A DNA stretch of 24,827 bases from an uncultured Acetatifactor sp. (GCA_910588225.1 CAJUQT010000054.1:1-24827), one strand, 5' to 3'. Numbered from the stretch's first letter, positions 6,364-16,026 are shown. Made by a program: numbers and translations. Notes: generated from the letters alone by a model not told the origin.

Positions 6364-7926
6364 ATGGAACAGATTGAACAATACGGCATTTTTGAGAGTA
6401 GGGAGAGAGCGGATGGGAATATAACCGGTATCTTTAGCTGTGAGGAGACCCGGATCAGGGTGAAAGCATTTGCCGTGAATGAGGGGGAAGTAATGGTGCG
6501 TTTCAGGCCGGAGCACACAGGGGTATGGGAGTACCGTATCCAGGCCGGAGAGAGGATTTTGAGGGCGGGAAGCTTTTTGTGCATTCAGGCGGGGGAGGGA
6601 AACCATGGACCGGTATCCGCAGCCGGATTTGGCTTTCGCTATGCGGACGGGACGGAATATCGGCCCTTTGGAACGACCTGCTATGCCTGGATTTATCAGC
6701 CGGAGGAAATCCGGAGACAGACATTGGAGAGCCTGGCGGGCAGCCCCTTTAACAAGGTGCGCATGTGTGTGTTCCCGAAGGATATGATTTATAACGAGGA
6801 GGAACCGGCTTATTTTCCCTATGCGAGGGGGATTGCGGAAGACGTACAGCCCGGGAATCCGTCTCACAATCAGGAAGAGGGATGCAATCACAGGAAAAAG
6901 CAGGGGAAGTGGAATATTGGAGCACCGAATCAGACATTCTGGGAAATATTGGAGACAAGTATTCTTGAACTGGACAGACTCGGGATAGAGGCGGATCTGA
7001 TTCTGTTCCATCCTTACGACAGATGGGGATTTTCACAGCTGTCCAAGGAGGACAACTTAAAACATCTGGAATATTGTGCGGCAAGGCTGGCCGCTTATAA
7101 AAACGTGTGGTGGAGCCTGGCAAACGAGTATGATTTGATGCCCGGGCGGACAGATCAGGACTGGGATATTTATGGGCAGAAGATCAAAGAGCGGGATCCT
7201 TACGGACATTTGCTGTCCATTCATAATTGCTTTCAGCCATATGAAAAAGCGGATTGGATGACACATTGCTCTCTGCAGACGGCGGACACCAAATCAGCAA
7301 TGACCATGCGCCTGCAATATAATATCCCGGTCATGATTGACGAATGCGGGTATGAGGGAGACATTCCTTTTGACTGGGGAAATCTCTCCGCCTTTGAACT
7401 GGTACATCGAATCTGGATGGGGTACATACGAGGCGGCTATTGCAGCCACGGGGAGACGTATGAATCGGAGGATAACCGTCTGTGGTGGTCCAAGGGCGGG
7501 AAGTTAAAGGGAGAGAGCGTTGCCAGAATCGCCTTTCTGAAAGAGATTCTGCAGGAGCTTCCCCAGAATGCGGAGCCTTTTTGCTGGAAGATTGAAACGG
7601 ATCCCAACGGAAAGAAACAGGAGGGCGCGGATACTCCCTTTGCGATGGCTATGATGAAATTGGATGAGGAAGAGAGGAACCGCAGGATTCTGGATATGCT
7701 GCCCATGGCATTATGCAGCGAGGAGTGCTGGTTACAGTACCTGGGGAGATCCTGTCAGCGGGAGCTTCATGTAAATGCACCGGGGAAAGGGATTTTCCGG
7801 GCGGAAGTGCTGGATGTGTGGAACATGAGCCGCATCTGTGCCAGCGAGGGATTCGAGGGGAGTCTGCACATGAATCTGCCCGCAAAAGAAGGCACGGCGG
7901 TATTGCTGAAAAAAATTTCCATGTGA
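6364..7926 (+). CDS. DUF5060/DUF4038/DUF5605-type TIM-barrel glycoside hydrolase
   Basis: A 520-residue cytoplasmic protein. Residues 1-75 form a beta-sandwich of DUF5060 type (EGEVMVRFRPEHTGVWEYRI). Residues 95-400 are a clan-A-like barrel: RPFGTTCYAWIYQPEEI, NKVRMCVFPKDM, ILFHPYDRWGFS, then WWSLANEYDLM with the likely acid/base E255, and VMIDECGYEGD with the likely nucleophile E327. The last part matches the small DUF5605 C-terminal domain. DUF4038 proteins include the GH140 apiosidases, so hydrolysis of a branched plant sugar is possible, but the activity of this group is not known to me. AGGAG lies 6 bases before the ATG, and the stop is only 13 bases before the GH43 gene, showing tight coupling. 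Family call from motifs; catalytic residues inferred by position. Confidence 0.75.
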   Translation: MEQIEQYGIFESRERADGNITGIFSCEETRIRVKAFAVNEGEVMVRFRPEHTGVWEYRIQAGERILRAGSFLCIQAGEGNHGPVSAAGFGFRYADGTEYRPFGTTCYAWIYQPEEIRRQTLESLAGSPFNKVRMCVFPKDMIYNEEEPAYFPYARGIAEDVQPGNPSHNQEEGCNHRKKQGKWNIGAPNQTFWEILETSILELDRLGIEADLILFHPYDRWGFSQLSKEDNLKHLEYCAARLAAYKNVWWSLANEYDLMPGRTDQDWDIYGQKIKERDPYGHLLSIHNCFQPYEKADWMTHCSLQTADTKSAMTMRLQYNIPVMIDECGYEGDIPFDWGNLSAFELVHRIWMGYIRGGYCSHGETYESEDNRLWWSKGGKLKGESVARIAFLKEILQELPQNAEPFCWKIETDPNGKKQEGADTPFAMAMMKLDEEERNRRILDMLPMALCSEECWLQYLGRSCQRELHVNAPGKGIFRAEVLDVWNMSRICASEGFEGSLHMNLPAKEGTAVLLKKISM

Positions 7927-7939
7927 AGGAGGAGGCGTT

Positions 7940-9757
7940 ATGCACTATTTTTGTAATCCGGTGAATCTGGAATACCAATATCAATTATTCCGGGTACGGG
8001 ACAGAGAAGGGAATCTGTGCAGGATTCACAGGGAGGCGGCCGATCCGTCCATGATTCTTTTTAAAGGGAGCTATTATCTGTTTCCCTCCATGTCTGCCGG
8101 TTTTTATACCAGCGAGGATCTTGTCAGCTGGGAACGGCATGATTTCCTGGGTGATATACCCATATATGATTATGCGCCGGATGTGAGAATGATCGGGGAG
8201 TACCTGTATGTCTGCGCTTCCGCCACAGGAGACTGTTCTTTCTACAGGACGAAAGATCCCCTGACAGAGCCATTTGAGGAAATCAGGGGAGAAATTCCGT
8301 TTTGGGATCCGAATCTGTTTCAGGATGATGACGGACGGATTTATCTGTACTGGGGCAGCTCCAACGCGGAGCCAATCTATGGCGTGGAGCTGGAGCCGGA
8401 CACCATGCGTCCCGTTGGGGATAAGCTCGGACTGATAGAGGCCCGGGAAGAGGAATTGGGTTATGAGCGGATTGGAGAGGATCATGTGCCGCCCAGGACG
8501 GAAGAGGAAATTCAGGCATCTATTCAGGCAGTGATCCGGGAACATATGGACGAGGGGAAGAATCCGGAAAACTATGGGGATCCTGAGGAAATGATGAAAA
8601 AGCTGCGCAGATGGTTTGGAAACAGCCCTTATCTGGAAGGCCCCTGGATGACAAAGTATCAGGGAAAATATTATCTGCAGTATGCGGTTACCGGAACGGA
8701 ATATAACGTATATTCGGATGGCGTATATGTGGCGGATTCTCCGTTGGGGCCGTTTACCGCGGCGAAAAACAATCCTTTTTCCTATAAGCCGGGAGGTTTT
8801 ATAACCGGGGCGGGACATGGCTCCACCTTTGAAGACGGGCAGGGTAATTTCTGGCATATCTCCACCATGCGGATTTCGAAAAACCACAGCTTTGAACGGA
8901 GGCTGGGGTTATGGAAAGCGGGTTTTGACGAAGAGGGAGAACTGGTATGTGATCAGAGATACGGAGACTGGCCTGTCAGGACGGATGCCAGGCTTTGGGA
9001 GAAGCCGGACTGGATGCTGCTTTCCTTTAGAAAACCGGTAAAGGTGTCATCAGGATCAGGCGGGGAATGCGTGGCGGATGAAGATATTCGCACCTGGTGG
9101 CAGGCGGAGCATGGAGGAAAAGAAGAATGGGTGGAAGTTGATCTGGAAGAAGAAATGGATGTTCACGGGGTGCAGATTAACTTCGCGGATAACTGGACAG
9201 TGGAGGCGGAGCCGGATATGGAATTTTTTGCATCCTGGGAGGACCGCCGTCATCTTGACAGCAGAAAGAGGGAAACAAGATGGATTCTGGAAGGGTCAGG
9301 AGATGGAGTCGAATATGAGATCCTGGAGGATAAATCGGAAGTGCGGATAGATTTCTCCCATGATTTTATAGTATGGGAAGGCGGGAAAAAACTCCGTTTT
9401 CTGCGTTTGCGTGCCATGGAGCTTCCTTACGGGCAGAAGCCCTGTGTCAGCGCAATCAGAGTATTTGGGTTGGGAAACGGCGCAAAACCGGATCAGGTCA
9501 GAGCGTTTTCCTGCTCCCTGGAGGGGAAAGAACCGCTGACGGCGCTGGATATGCAGCTTGCATGGGAGGATAACGGCGCGGTGGGATACAATATTCTCTG
9601 GGGCTATGATCCGGATAAGCTGTATCACAGTTATATGGTCTACGGCAGGGCCGGGCAGAAGATTGGCGCGTTGGTGCAGAAAAGCCCGGTGTATGTGCGG
9701 ATTGATGCCTTTAATGAGAATGGAATTACTGAGGGCATTGTCCGGAGGGTTCGGTAG
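7940..9757 (+). CDS. GH43-like five-bladed beta-propeller glycosidase with C-terminal discoidin-type domain
   Basis: A 605-residue protein without signal peptide. The propeller shows the GH43 catalytic triad: Asp35 in ADPSMI (base), Asp123 in FWDPNLF (pKa modulator) and Glu233 in YLEGPWM (acid). GGFITGAGHGSTFEDG and WHISTMRI are family hallmarks. Between the second and third catalytic residues there is a charged, helix-like insertion (about 178-226, EEEIQASIQAVIREHMDEGK and following) longer than I expect for this subgroup. Residues about 360-515 look like an F5/8 type C (CBM32-like) sugar-binding domain (DEDIRTWWQAEHGGKEEWVE), followed by a short fibronectin-like tail. GH43 enzymes are mostly arabinofuranosidases, xylosidases or galactosidases; which applies here is unknown. 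AAGGAGGAG overlaps the upstream stop region. Confidence 0.88.
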   Translation: MHYFCNPVNLEYQYQLFRVRDREGNLCRIHREAADPSMILFKGSYYLFPSMSAGFYTSEDLVSWERHDFLGDIPIYDYAPDVRMIGEYLYVCASATGDCSFYRTKDPLTEPFEEIRGEIPFWDPNLFQDDDGRIYLYWGSSNAEPIYGVELEPDTMRPVGDKLGLIEAREEELGYERIGEDHVPPRTEEEIQASIQAVIREHMDEGKNPENYGDPEEMMKKLRRWFGNSPYLEGPWMTKYQGKYYLQYAVTGTEYNVYSDGVYVADSPLGPFTAAKNNPFSYKPGGFITGAGHGSTFEDGQGNFWHISTMRISKNHSFERRLGLWKAGFDEEGELVCDQRYGDWPVRTDARLWEKPDWMLLSFRKPVKVSSGSGGECVADEDIRTWWQAEHGGKEEWVEVDLEEEMDVHGVQINFADNWTVEAEPDMEFFASWEDRRHLDSRKRETRWILEGSGDGVEYEILEDKSEVRIDFSHDFIVWEGGKKLRFLRLRAMELPYGQKPCVSAIRVFGLGNGAKPDQVRAFSCSLEGKEPLTALDMQLAWEDNGAVGYNILWGYDPDKLYHSYMVYGRAGQKIGALVQKSPVYVRIDAFNENGITEGIVRRVR

Positions 9758-9809
9758 AGGGCACAAGGGAAAACGATAACAAAGATGAGAGAAAGGATAG
9801 AAGAACGAA

Positions 9810-12104
9810 ATGAAAGATTTAGACGAATTGATTCAAAATCTTACTTTGGAAGAGAAAGCCGGTCTGTGCCAGGGAGCGTCTTTCTGGTTTACGAAAGAAA
9901 TGGAAAAATACGAAATTCCCGGCATTATGATGACGGACGGACCCCATGGCCTGCGCAAGCAGACGGAGGAAACGGATCATCTGGGGGTCAATAAAAGTAT
10001 ACCTGCGACCTGCTTTCCTTCCGCGGCGGCAATCGCCAACAGCTGGGATCAGGAGCTGGTTCGGGAAATCGGAGAAGCGCTGGGGGAAGAATGCCTCCAG
10101 GAGGAGGTATCCGTACTGCTGGGGCCCGGAGCCAATATCAAAAGAAGTCCCCTTTGCGGAAGGAATTTTGAGTATTTTTCGGAGGATCCGTATCTTTCCT
10201 CCCAGATGGCGAAAAGCCACATCATTGGCGTACAGAGCAAGGGGGTCGGCACCAGTCTCAAACATTTTGCCATGAACAATCAGGAGACCCGGCGGATGAC
10301 GGTAAATGTGTCCGCAGATGAAAGAACCATGCGGGAGATTTATCTGGCAAGCTTCGAGGCGGCGGTAAAGGAAGCGAAGCCCTGGACGATTATGGGAGCC
10401 TACAATAAGGTAAACGGAGAATACTGCTGTGAGAGTCACCATCTTCTGCGGGAAATTTTAAGAGAGGAATGGGGATATGAGGGAGTGGTGGTGTCTGACT
10501 GGGGGGCCGCGAATGACCAGCCGGGAGGAATAGAAGAAGGATTTGACTTAAGGATGCCGTATGCGGGAGAAGCATATACGGAGGAACTGATTAAGGCCGT
10601 GGAGGAAGGAAAGCTTTCCGAAGAACGGCTGGACGAGACGGTAAAGCGGATTCTCACAATGGCAAAAAAAGGACAGGAAAATAAAAGGCCGGGATCTGTT
10701 TATGACGCAAGGGCGCACCATGAGCTGGCTGTCCGGGCTGCCGCCGCGAGTGCGGTGCTTCTGAAAAATGAGTGCGGCGTTCTGCCTTTGGATAAGAAAG
10801 AAAAAATCGCCGTGATTGGAGGATTTGCAAAGAATGTCCGCTACCAGGGCGGAGGCAGCAGTCATGTCATTCCCACTTTTCACAGAGAGCTGACGGAGGT
10901 TCTGACACAGGATTATCCGGAGATTGCGTTCTCCTTTGCCAGGGGTTATCGGCTGAAGAAGGATGAGGTGGATGAGGATTTTGTGGCGGAGGCTTTGGAA
11001 AAAGTACGATCTGCGGATAAAGCGGTGGTGCTGATCGGACTTCCGGACGGCTGGGAGAGTGAGGGCTTTGACCGAAAGCATCTGCGAATCCCGTCCAATC
11101 AGATAGATTTGCTGGGGCGGCTGAAAGCCACAGGGAAACCTGTGATTGCCCTGCTGTTTGCAGGGGCGCCGGTGGAAATGCCCTGGATTGATACGGTTGA
11201 CGCGCTGTATGCCATGTATACAGGCGGTCAGGGGGTGGCGGAAGCCATGGTGCAGCTGCTTTACGGAATCAGCAGCCCCTGCGGAAAGCTGGCGGAAACC
11301 TATCCCATGGAGCTGGCTCATACCCCTTGCAGTCTGACTTTTCCCCAGAAAGAAAATGCAGTATACGAAGAGGGGATTTTTGTGGGTTATCGTTATTACG
11401 ACAGGAAAGCGTTTCCGGTACGTTTCCCCTTTGGGCATGGACTGTCCTATACGCAGTGGGAGTATTCGGATTTGAAGATTGACCGGAAGCAGATGTTGGA
11501 TGCGGAAGAGGCCGTTGTGTCGCTGTCTGTCCGCAATGTGGGAGACAGGGAGGGCAAAGAAGTGGTGCAGCTGTATATCCGGGATGTGGAGAGCAGTGTA
11601 CCCAGACCGGAAAAAGAGTTAAAAGGATTTGTCAAAGTGTCCTGTAAGCCCGGGGAGAAAAAGACGGTGCAGTTTCGGCTGAATAAGAGGAGCTTTGCTT
11701 TCTGGCATCAGGAAATGGGAGACTGGTATGCGGAGAGCGGGGAATATGAAATTCTGGCAGGCGCGTCCAGCAGGGATATTCGATTAAAGGAAAGAATTCA
11801 GGTGGAAAGCACAGCCAAATGGAAAAAGCATTACGATGCTTTTATAACCATGGGAGAACTGATGGAACTGCCTGAAGCGCAGCCCATTATAGGGGCCATG
11901 ATGTCTTCTTATCAGATGCCGCAGAGCATGTCCGAGGAAGAAAAGCAGCGGCTCCTGGAGGATGAGGATTCTACGGAGGAGATAGCCATGGATTATGCCG
12001 CCATGGGCATGGATATGCCGCTGATCAAGGTGGCCGCCATGTCGGGCGGAGCTTTTGGGGCAGAGCAGATTGCCGGTATTCTTGAGACCATCAATAAAGC
12101 CTGA
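9810..12104 (+). CDS. GH3 beta-glycosidase (beta-glucosidase type, normal domain order)
   Basis: A 764-residue cytoplasmic enzyme with the usual GH3 order. The N-terminal TIM barrel has MTDGPHGLRK, RSPLCGRNFEYFSEDPYL, the K-H pair in SLKHFAMNNQE (151-152) and the nucleophile Asp230 in VVVSDWGA. The alpha/beta sandwich carries the likely acid/base Glu418 in WESEGFDRKHL. A fibronectin-III-like domain follows FPFGHGLSYTQWEY, and an extra helical tail of about 95 residues (MGELMELPEAQPIIGAMM and after) ends the protein, as in other Clostridia GH3 proteins. GH3 enzymes of this kind remove non-reducing beta-glucosyl or related residues with retention. The ribosome site is weak (AAAGGA 12 bases before the ATG), and 52 bases separate it from the GH43 gene. 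Confidence 0.93.
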   Translation: MKDLDELIQNLTLEEKAGLCQGASFWFTKEMEKYEIPGIMMTDGPHGLRKQTEETDHLGVNKSIPATCFPSAAAIANSWDQELVREIGEALGEECLQEEVSVLLGPGANIKRSPLCGRNFEYFSEDPYLSSQMAKSHIIGVQSKGVGTSLKHFAMNNQETRRMTVNVSADERTMREIYLASFEAAVKEAKPWTIMGAYNKVNGEYCCESHHLLREILREEWGYEGVVVSDWGAANDQPGGIEEGFDLRMPYAGEAYTEELIKAVEEGKLSEERLDETVKRILTMAKKGQENKRPGSVYDARAHHELAVRAAAASAVLLKNECGVLPLDKKEKIAVIGGFAKNVRYQGGGSSHVIPTFHRELTEVLTQDYPEIAFSFARGYRLKKDEVDEDFVAEALEKVRSADKAVVLIGLPDGWESEGFDRKHLRIPSNQIDLLGRLKATGKPVIALLFAGAPVEMPWIDTVDALYAMYTGGQGVAEAMVQLLYGISSPCGKLAETYPMELAHTPCSLTFPQKENAVYEEGIFVGYRYYDRKAFPVRFPFGHGLSYTQWEYSDLKIDRKQMLDAEEAVVSLSVRNVGDREGKEVVQLYIRDVESSVPRPEKELKGFVKVSCKPGEKKTVQFRLNKRSFAFWHQEMGDWYAESGEYEILAGASSRDIRLKERIQVESTAKWKKHYDAFITMGELMELPEAQPIIGAMMSSYQMPQSMSEEEKQRLLEDEDSTEEIAMDYAAMGMDMPLIKVAAMSGGAFGAEQIAGILETINKA

Positions 12105-12228
12105 CTTTGTGCTTCTGACGGGTTCGAGCCCTTGCATTCCAATGGGGATGGAGAGACTGTAGGAATAAGAAAGCGAATTGAGAATTAAAAAAGCTTCTGT
12201 CTGGAAGCGGAATGAGGAGGATATATTT

Positions 12229-14766
12229 GTGAAGCAGATTATGTGGAACCAGAATTGGACTGTGGCTGCGGGAGTGACGGATCCTTTTGCGGTGATTTTT
12301 GGCGGAGGGGCAGAGGGAAAGCCGGTCATACTGCCCCAGGATGCCATGATTCTGGAGAAGCGGAGTCCGGACTGCGGAAGCGGAACCCAGAGCGGATTCT
12401 ACCCGGCGAAATCCTACACATATCAAAAGGAATTCTTTGCGCCTCCGGAGTGGAAAGAGAGCTGGAATGTTCTGGAATTTGAAGGGGTGATGAGCAAAGC
12501 ATTTGTCTACCTGAACGGAGAACTGGTACATAAGAATAAGAACGGCTATTCCCAGTTCTTTGTGGATTTGAACCGGTATCTGCGCTATGGGGAACAGAAT
12601 ACGCTGAAAGTGGTTGCCGTAAACCAGGAGCATGGCTCCAGGTGGTATCCGGGAAGCGGTATTTACCGCAGCGTCAATCTCCACCAGGGCGGAATGATTC
12701 ATGTTCCGCCGGAGGGAATCCGGATCGCCACGGAAGAAATCAGGGAGAACTATGCGGTGGTTTCCGTGGAGACGGCGCTTCAAAATACCGGGATCCATGC
12801 AGGCAAGGTTACAGTGTGCTGCAGGGTCGTGGATGAACAGGGGAACCAGGCGGCCGGAGGCGAGAATACCGTTTCCCTGCTGGCGGCGGAGGAGACGGTT
12901 TCCAGAATGAAGCTGACTGTGGATGCCCCCAGCCTGTGGAGTCCGGAGCATCCTGCATTATACAGGCTTATATTGGAAATCCGGGAGGGAGAGAAACTTT
13001 GGGATCAGGCGGCGGAGAGCTTTGGCATCCGTATGATCAGTGCGGATGCCAGAGAAGGACTGCGGATTAACGGAGAAGAAGTAAAATTGCGCGGCGCCTG
13101 CATTCATCATGACAATGGCATACTTGGCGCTACGACTTTGAAGCAGGCGGAGGAATTCCGCTTGAGGAAGCTGAAAGAAGCGGGATTTAACAGCATCCGC
13201 AGCGCCCATCATCCGGCGGGCAAGACGATGTTGTCCATTTGTGACAGGCTGGGTCTGCTGGTTATGGACGAATTGACGGATATGTGGGACCAGCCGAAGA
13301 ACAGCGGAGATTATGCCCTGGAGTTCGGCGAAGAGTGGGAGCAGGACCTGGAAAAGATGGTAGCAAAGGACTATAACCATCCTTCCGTAATTCTTTACAG
13401 TCTGGGAAACGAAATCCCGGAAATCGGGAGACGCAGCGGCGGAAGGAGAAACCGCCAGCTGGCCAATTATCTGCGCAGCCTGGATTCCACCAGACTGGTC
13501 ACAGGCGCTTTCAGCGGGTTTCTGGCTGTGGTAGACCGGCTGGGAGACTGGCAGGAGAGTTCAGGCGACGGCGCAGAGGGGAATGGTGGAACGGCATATA
13601 AAGCGCAGGTACAGCCGGAAAACGTAGCTGAGCCAGGGCCGGACAGCAGCCGGGAATCCGGCGGCAGCGAGGGAATGAACGCTGTCATGGGAAGCACGGA
13701 GCAGGAAATGCTGGATGCGTTTTCCGTCAGCCCCATGCTGTCTCAGTGCCTGGAGGAGGCTTCCTGCGAACTGGATGTAGTAGGCTATAATTATCTGACC
13801 GCACGGCATGCATATGAACATACCTTACATCCTGACCGTGTGGTGGTGGGCAGCGAGACTTATCCGCCGGAAATTGCAAGGCTGTGGAAGATTGTAAAGG
13901 ACAATCCCCATGTGATCGGCGACTTTACCTGGACGGGCTATGACTATCTGGGGGAGGCGGGAATCGCAATCTTTCACTACAATACGGAGCGCCGGGAGCA
14001 GGGGTGGTATCCGGATCGGCTGGCATACTGCGGGGACATCAACATCAATGGCTATCGAAGGCCGGTGAGCTACTTGCGGGAGATTGTGTATGGGCTGCGC
14101 CGGGAGCCATGGATTGCCGTGGAGCGCCCGGAGCGCTATGGCATGCCCTGCAATACGAATTCCTGGATGTACCGGGACGCAATAGACAGCTGGACCTTTA
14201 CAGGCATGGAGGGAAAGCCGGCTAAAATTCATATTCTCTCCGCTTCACAGGAGGTGGAACTGTTTTTAAACGGCCGCTCGCTGGGAAGAAAACCTGCCGG
14301 TGAAGAAGCCGGATATGATGTGCTCTTTGAAACGGCTTATGAGCCGGGTGAGCTGGTTGCCGCAGGATACTCGGAAGGGCGGGAAGACGGAAGATTCCGC
14401 TTGATTACCGCAGGAGAGCCCGCTGCCTTTGCCGTGTCCGTCAGCTGTGATTCTCTGACCGCAGACGGGCAGTCAGTGGCGTTTATTACGGTGGATCTGG
14501 TGGATGAGAAAGGAACTGCCAACCGCTGGGAGGCCAGAGAAGTCCGGGTTTCGGTGGAGGGTGCGGGAACCTTAGCCGGATTCGGGTCGGCGGCACCCAG
14601 CACCGAGGGAAGCTATGACGACAATATCTGGCGTACCTACGACGGCCGCGTGATGGCCGCCGTACGAAGCGGACAGGTTCCGGGCACGGTATCCGTAAAG
14701 ATAAGCGCCCAGGGCTGCGGCACGGAGTCAATCAGTATTCCGGTTCTTGAAGGTGAAATTCAGTAG
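12229..14766 (+). CDS. GH2 glycosidase (beta-galactosidase-like) with GTG start and DUF4982 tail
   Basis: An 845-residue cytoplasmic GH2 enzyme. The GTG at 12229 is chosen because AGGAGG (12215-12220) lies 8 bases upstream; the frame is open further back to a TTG at 12178 and includes an ATG at 12241, neither well placed. Order: jelly-roll sugar-binding domain (FEGVMSKAFVYLNGELVH), Ig-like domain, TIM barrel from about 285 (LRGACIHHDNGILGA, NSIRSAHHPAGK), acid/base Glu395 in YSLGNEIPE, nucleophile Glu543 in VVGSETYPPEI. Between them lies a Gly/Ser/Glu-rich loop (about 440-485) that breaks the barrel. A DUF4982-like domain and an Ig-like C-terminus (DSLTADGQSVAFITVDLVDE) follow. The gene ends inside the convergent AraC gene, overlapping by 35 bases. 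The substrate could be beta-galactosyl, glucuronyl or other beta-glycosides. Confidence 0.9.
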   Translation: MKQIMWNQNWTVAAGVTDPFAVIFGGGAEGKPVILPQDAMILEKRSPDCGSGTQSGFYPAKSYTYQKEFFAPPEWKESWNVLEFEGVMSKAFVYLNGELVHKNKNGYSQFFVDLNRYLRYGEQNTLKVVAVNQEHGSRWYPGSGIYRSVNLHQGGMIHVPPEGIRIATEEIRENYAVVSVETALQNTGIHAGKVTVCCRVVDEQGNQAAGGENTVSLLAAEETVSRMKLTVDAPSLWSPEHPALYRLILEIREGEKLWDQAAESFGIRMISADAREGLRINGEEVKLRGACIHHDNGILGATTLKQAEEFRLRKLKEAGFNSIRSAHHPAGKTMLSICDRLGLLVMDELTDMWDQPKNSGDYALEFGEEWEQDLEKMVAKDYNHPSVILYSLGNEIPEIGRRSGGRRNRQLANYLRSLDSTRLVTGAFSGFLAVVDRLGDWQESSGDGAEGNGGTAYKAQVQPENVAEPGPDSSRESGGSEGMNAVMGSTEQEMLDAFSVSPMLSQCLEEASCELDVVGYNYLTARHAYEHTLHPDRVVVGSETYPPEIARLWKIVKDNPHVIGDFTWTGYDYLGEAGIAIFHYNTERREQGWYPDRLAYCGDININGYRRPVSYLREIVYGLRREPWIAVERPERYGMPCNTNSWMYRDAIDSWTFTGMEGKPAKIHILSASQEVELFLNGRSLGRKPAGEEAGYDVLFETAYEPGELVAAGYSEGREDGRFRLITAGEPAAFAVSVSCDSLTADGQSVAFITVDLVDEKGTANRWEAREVRVSVEGAGTLAGFGSAAPSTEGSYDDNIWRTYDGRVMAAVRSGQVPGTVSVKISAQGCGTESISIPVLEGEIQ

Positions 14767-15952
14767 TGGAATAAGTGTCACGGAATTGTTTCAAGGTCAT
14801 CCCTGTGATGGCCTTGAACTGTTTTCCGAGATGACTCTGGGAGGAGAAACCCAGATAGGAACTGATCTCTATGTAGGAATAAGGCGAGTAAATCAGCATG
14901 TTTTTTGCCAGCGCGATTTTTTCCCTGATAACGAAATCCGTAAAGGAGATGCCTTCGTATTTACGGAACAGCTCCGAGAGGTAATTGGGGCTGATATTGA
15001 GTTCTCCGGCCAGCTCCTGCATGGTGATCTTTTCGTGAAGATGGGAAAAGATATAGTCCTTGCTCTGTTCCAGAATCGGATGCCGTCTGGCAGGGGTGTC
15101 CTTTTGCTGGGTGCTCTTAATATCTTTAACCATAGTGGCAAAGCGTATTTTTGCCCCTTCCACCAGAGGCTTCAGCTCATCCAGTATTTTTAAATTTTCT
15201 ATTTTCATAATATAAGAATCACACAGAGAAAAGGCCAGTTCCGGATTGACGCCGCCCCGGATGGCAGCCCGGCTGATCAGCGTGATGACGGAGATACAGA
15301 TATTTTTATAATTGCGGTCGAATGACGGGGCAAGGGTACCCATTTGCTCCGGGGTATCGTCGGAGAAAGTGCTTTTCAAAAGTGCCAGATCCCCCATTTC
15401 GATGCTGGAGAGCATACGCAGCTCCTGGCTGTAAAGGTTATGCTTGACGCCCCTTTCCCGATTGAGAAAGACCAGATCGGAATAGTACTTATGGACTTCC
15501 TCGTTGCTCTGGTCGGAGCAGTTTGCATTTATCAACTGCTGCTCTGTAACGGCCGGTACATGAAAGAGGTTGTGGAGAAGCAGGACGGACCGGATAAATT
15601 CATCAAATTCACAGATGCTGATGGGCAGCATGGAAAACAGGTCAGGCATTGGGGCGTGCAGGGTGTGGGAGAAAGAGAGATGGGAGTACAGCCTCACGGG
15701 CCCCAGCAGCAGGAGCTGTTTTTCCAGACGGACACAGGCATAAACGAAATCCTGATTTACAGAGGAAAGGGCAGGGAGCTGCCAGTCGGCCTTTTCCAGA
15801 AAGAAGTCCATGGATTCCGGCAGGTAGGCTAAAAAGTCAAATATGTTTTCCTTACACTGGAAGCTGTCCTGGGGAATTCCGTTCTCTGTCAGGAGAACAA
15901 GCCTGGTTTGCAGGCGGTCTGCGACATATTGAAAAAGATGATAAGTATTCAT
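14732..15952 (-). CDS. AraC-family transcriptional regulator of the glycan locus
   Basis: A 406-residue regulator with a long N-terminal sensor part of no family I can name and a C-terminal AraC/XylS DNA-binding domain at about 291-390. Both helix-turn-helix motifs are visible: ITMQELAGELNISPNYLSEL and SYIEISSYLGFSSQSHLGKQ, ending in FKAITGMTLKQFRD. The ATG at 15952 is preferred: AAAGGA lies 5 bases before it. An in-frame ATG at 15982 has no ribosome site and falls where transcription should start. The gene is convergent with the GH2 gene and divergent from the permeases, so it most likely controls one or both arms of the locus in response to an intracellular sugar. The leucine-rich N-terminal part may bind ligand; this is inferred. 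Confidence 0.92.
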   Translation of the reverse strand: MNTYHLFQYVADRLQTRLVLLTENGIPQDSFQCKENIFDFLAYLPESMDFFLEKADWQLPALSSVNQDFVYACVRLEKQLLLLGPVRLYSHLSFSHTLHAPMPDLFSMLPISICEFDEFIRSVLLLHNLFHVPAVTEQQLINANCSDQSNEEVHKYYSDLVFLNRERGVKHNLYSQELRMLSSIEMGDLALLKSTFSDDTPEQMGTLAPSFDRNYKNICISVITLISRAAIRGGVNPELAFSLCDSYIMKIENLKILDELKPLVEGAKIRFATMVKDIKSTQQKDTPARRHPILEQSKDYIFSHLHEKITMQELAGELNISPNYLSELFRKYEGISFTDFVIREKIALAKNMLIYSPYSYIEISSYLGFSSQSHLGKQFKAITGMTLKQFRDTYSTTEFHLQEPEY

Positions 15953-15986
15953 GTTTTTCCTTTCAGGTGTATTTTCTTTCATGAGA

Positions 15987-16017
15987 ATTATATCACAGAT
16001 ACCATTATTCGTGTCAA
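15987..16017 (-). promoter_or_regulatory. Extended -10 promoter of the AraC-family gene
   Basis: On the minus strand a perfect TTGACA (16012-16017) and a perfect TATAAT (15987-15992) lie 19 bases apart. The -10 box is preceded by TGA, giving an extended TGnTATAAT element that can offset the long spacer. The start would fall near 15980, which supports translation from the ATG at 15952. Confidence 0.7.
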
Positions 16018-16026
16018 AAAAAAGGC

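Noticed and set aside
7985..8887. 300-codon antisense frame opposite the GH43 gene
   Set aside because: No family features; the plus-strand frame has the full GH43 catalytic triad.
12112..12141. T-arm-like string GGGTTCGAGCCC between the GH3 and GH2 genes, suggesting a tRNA fragment or attachment site
   Set aside because: The stem supports only about three pairs around a TTCGAGC loop, and no acceptor, D-arm or anticodon arm is nearby. Best seen as chance or a very degraded scrap.
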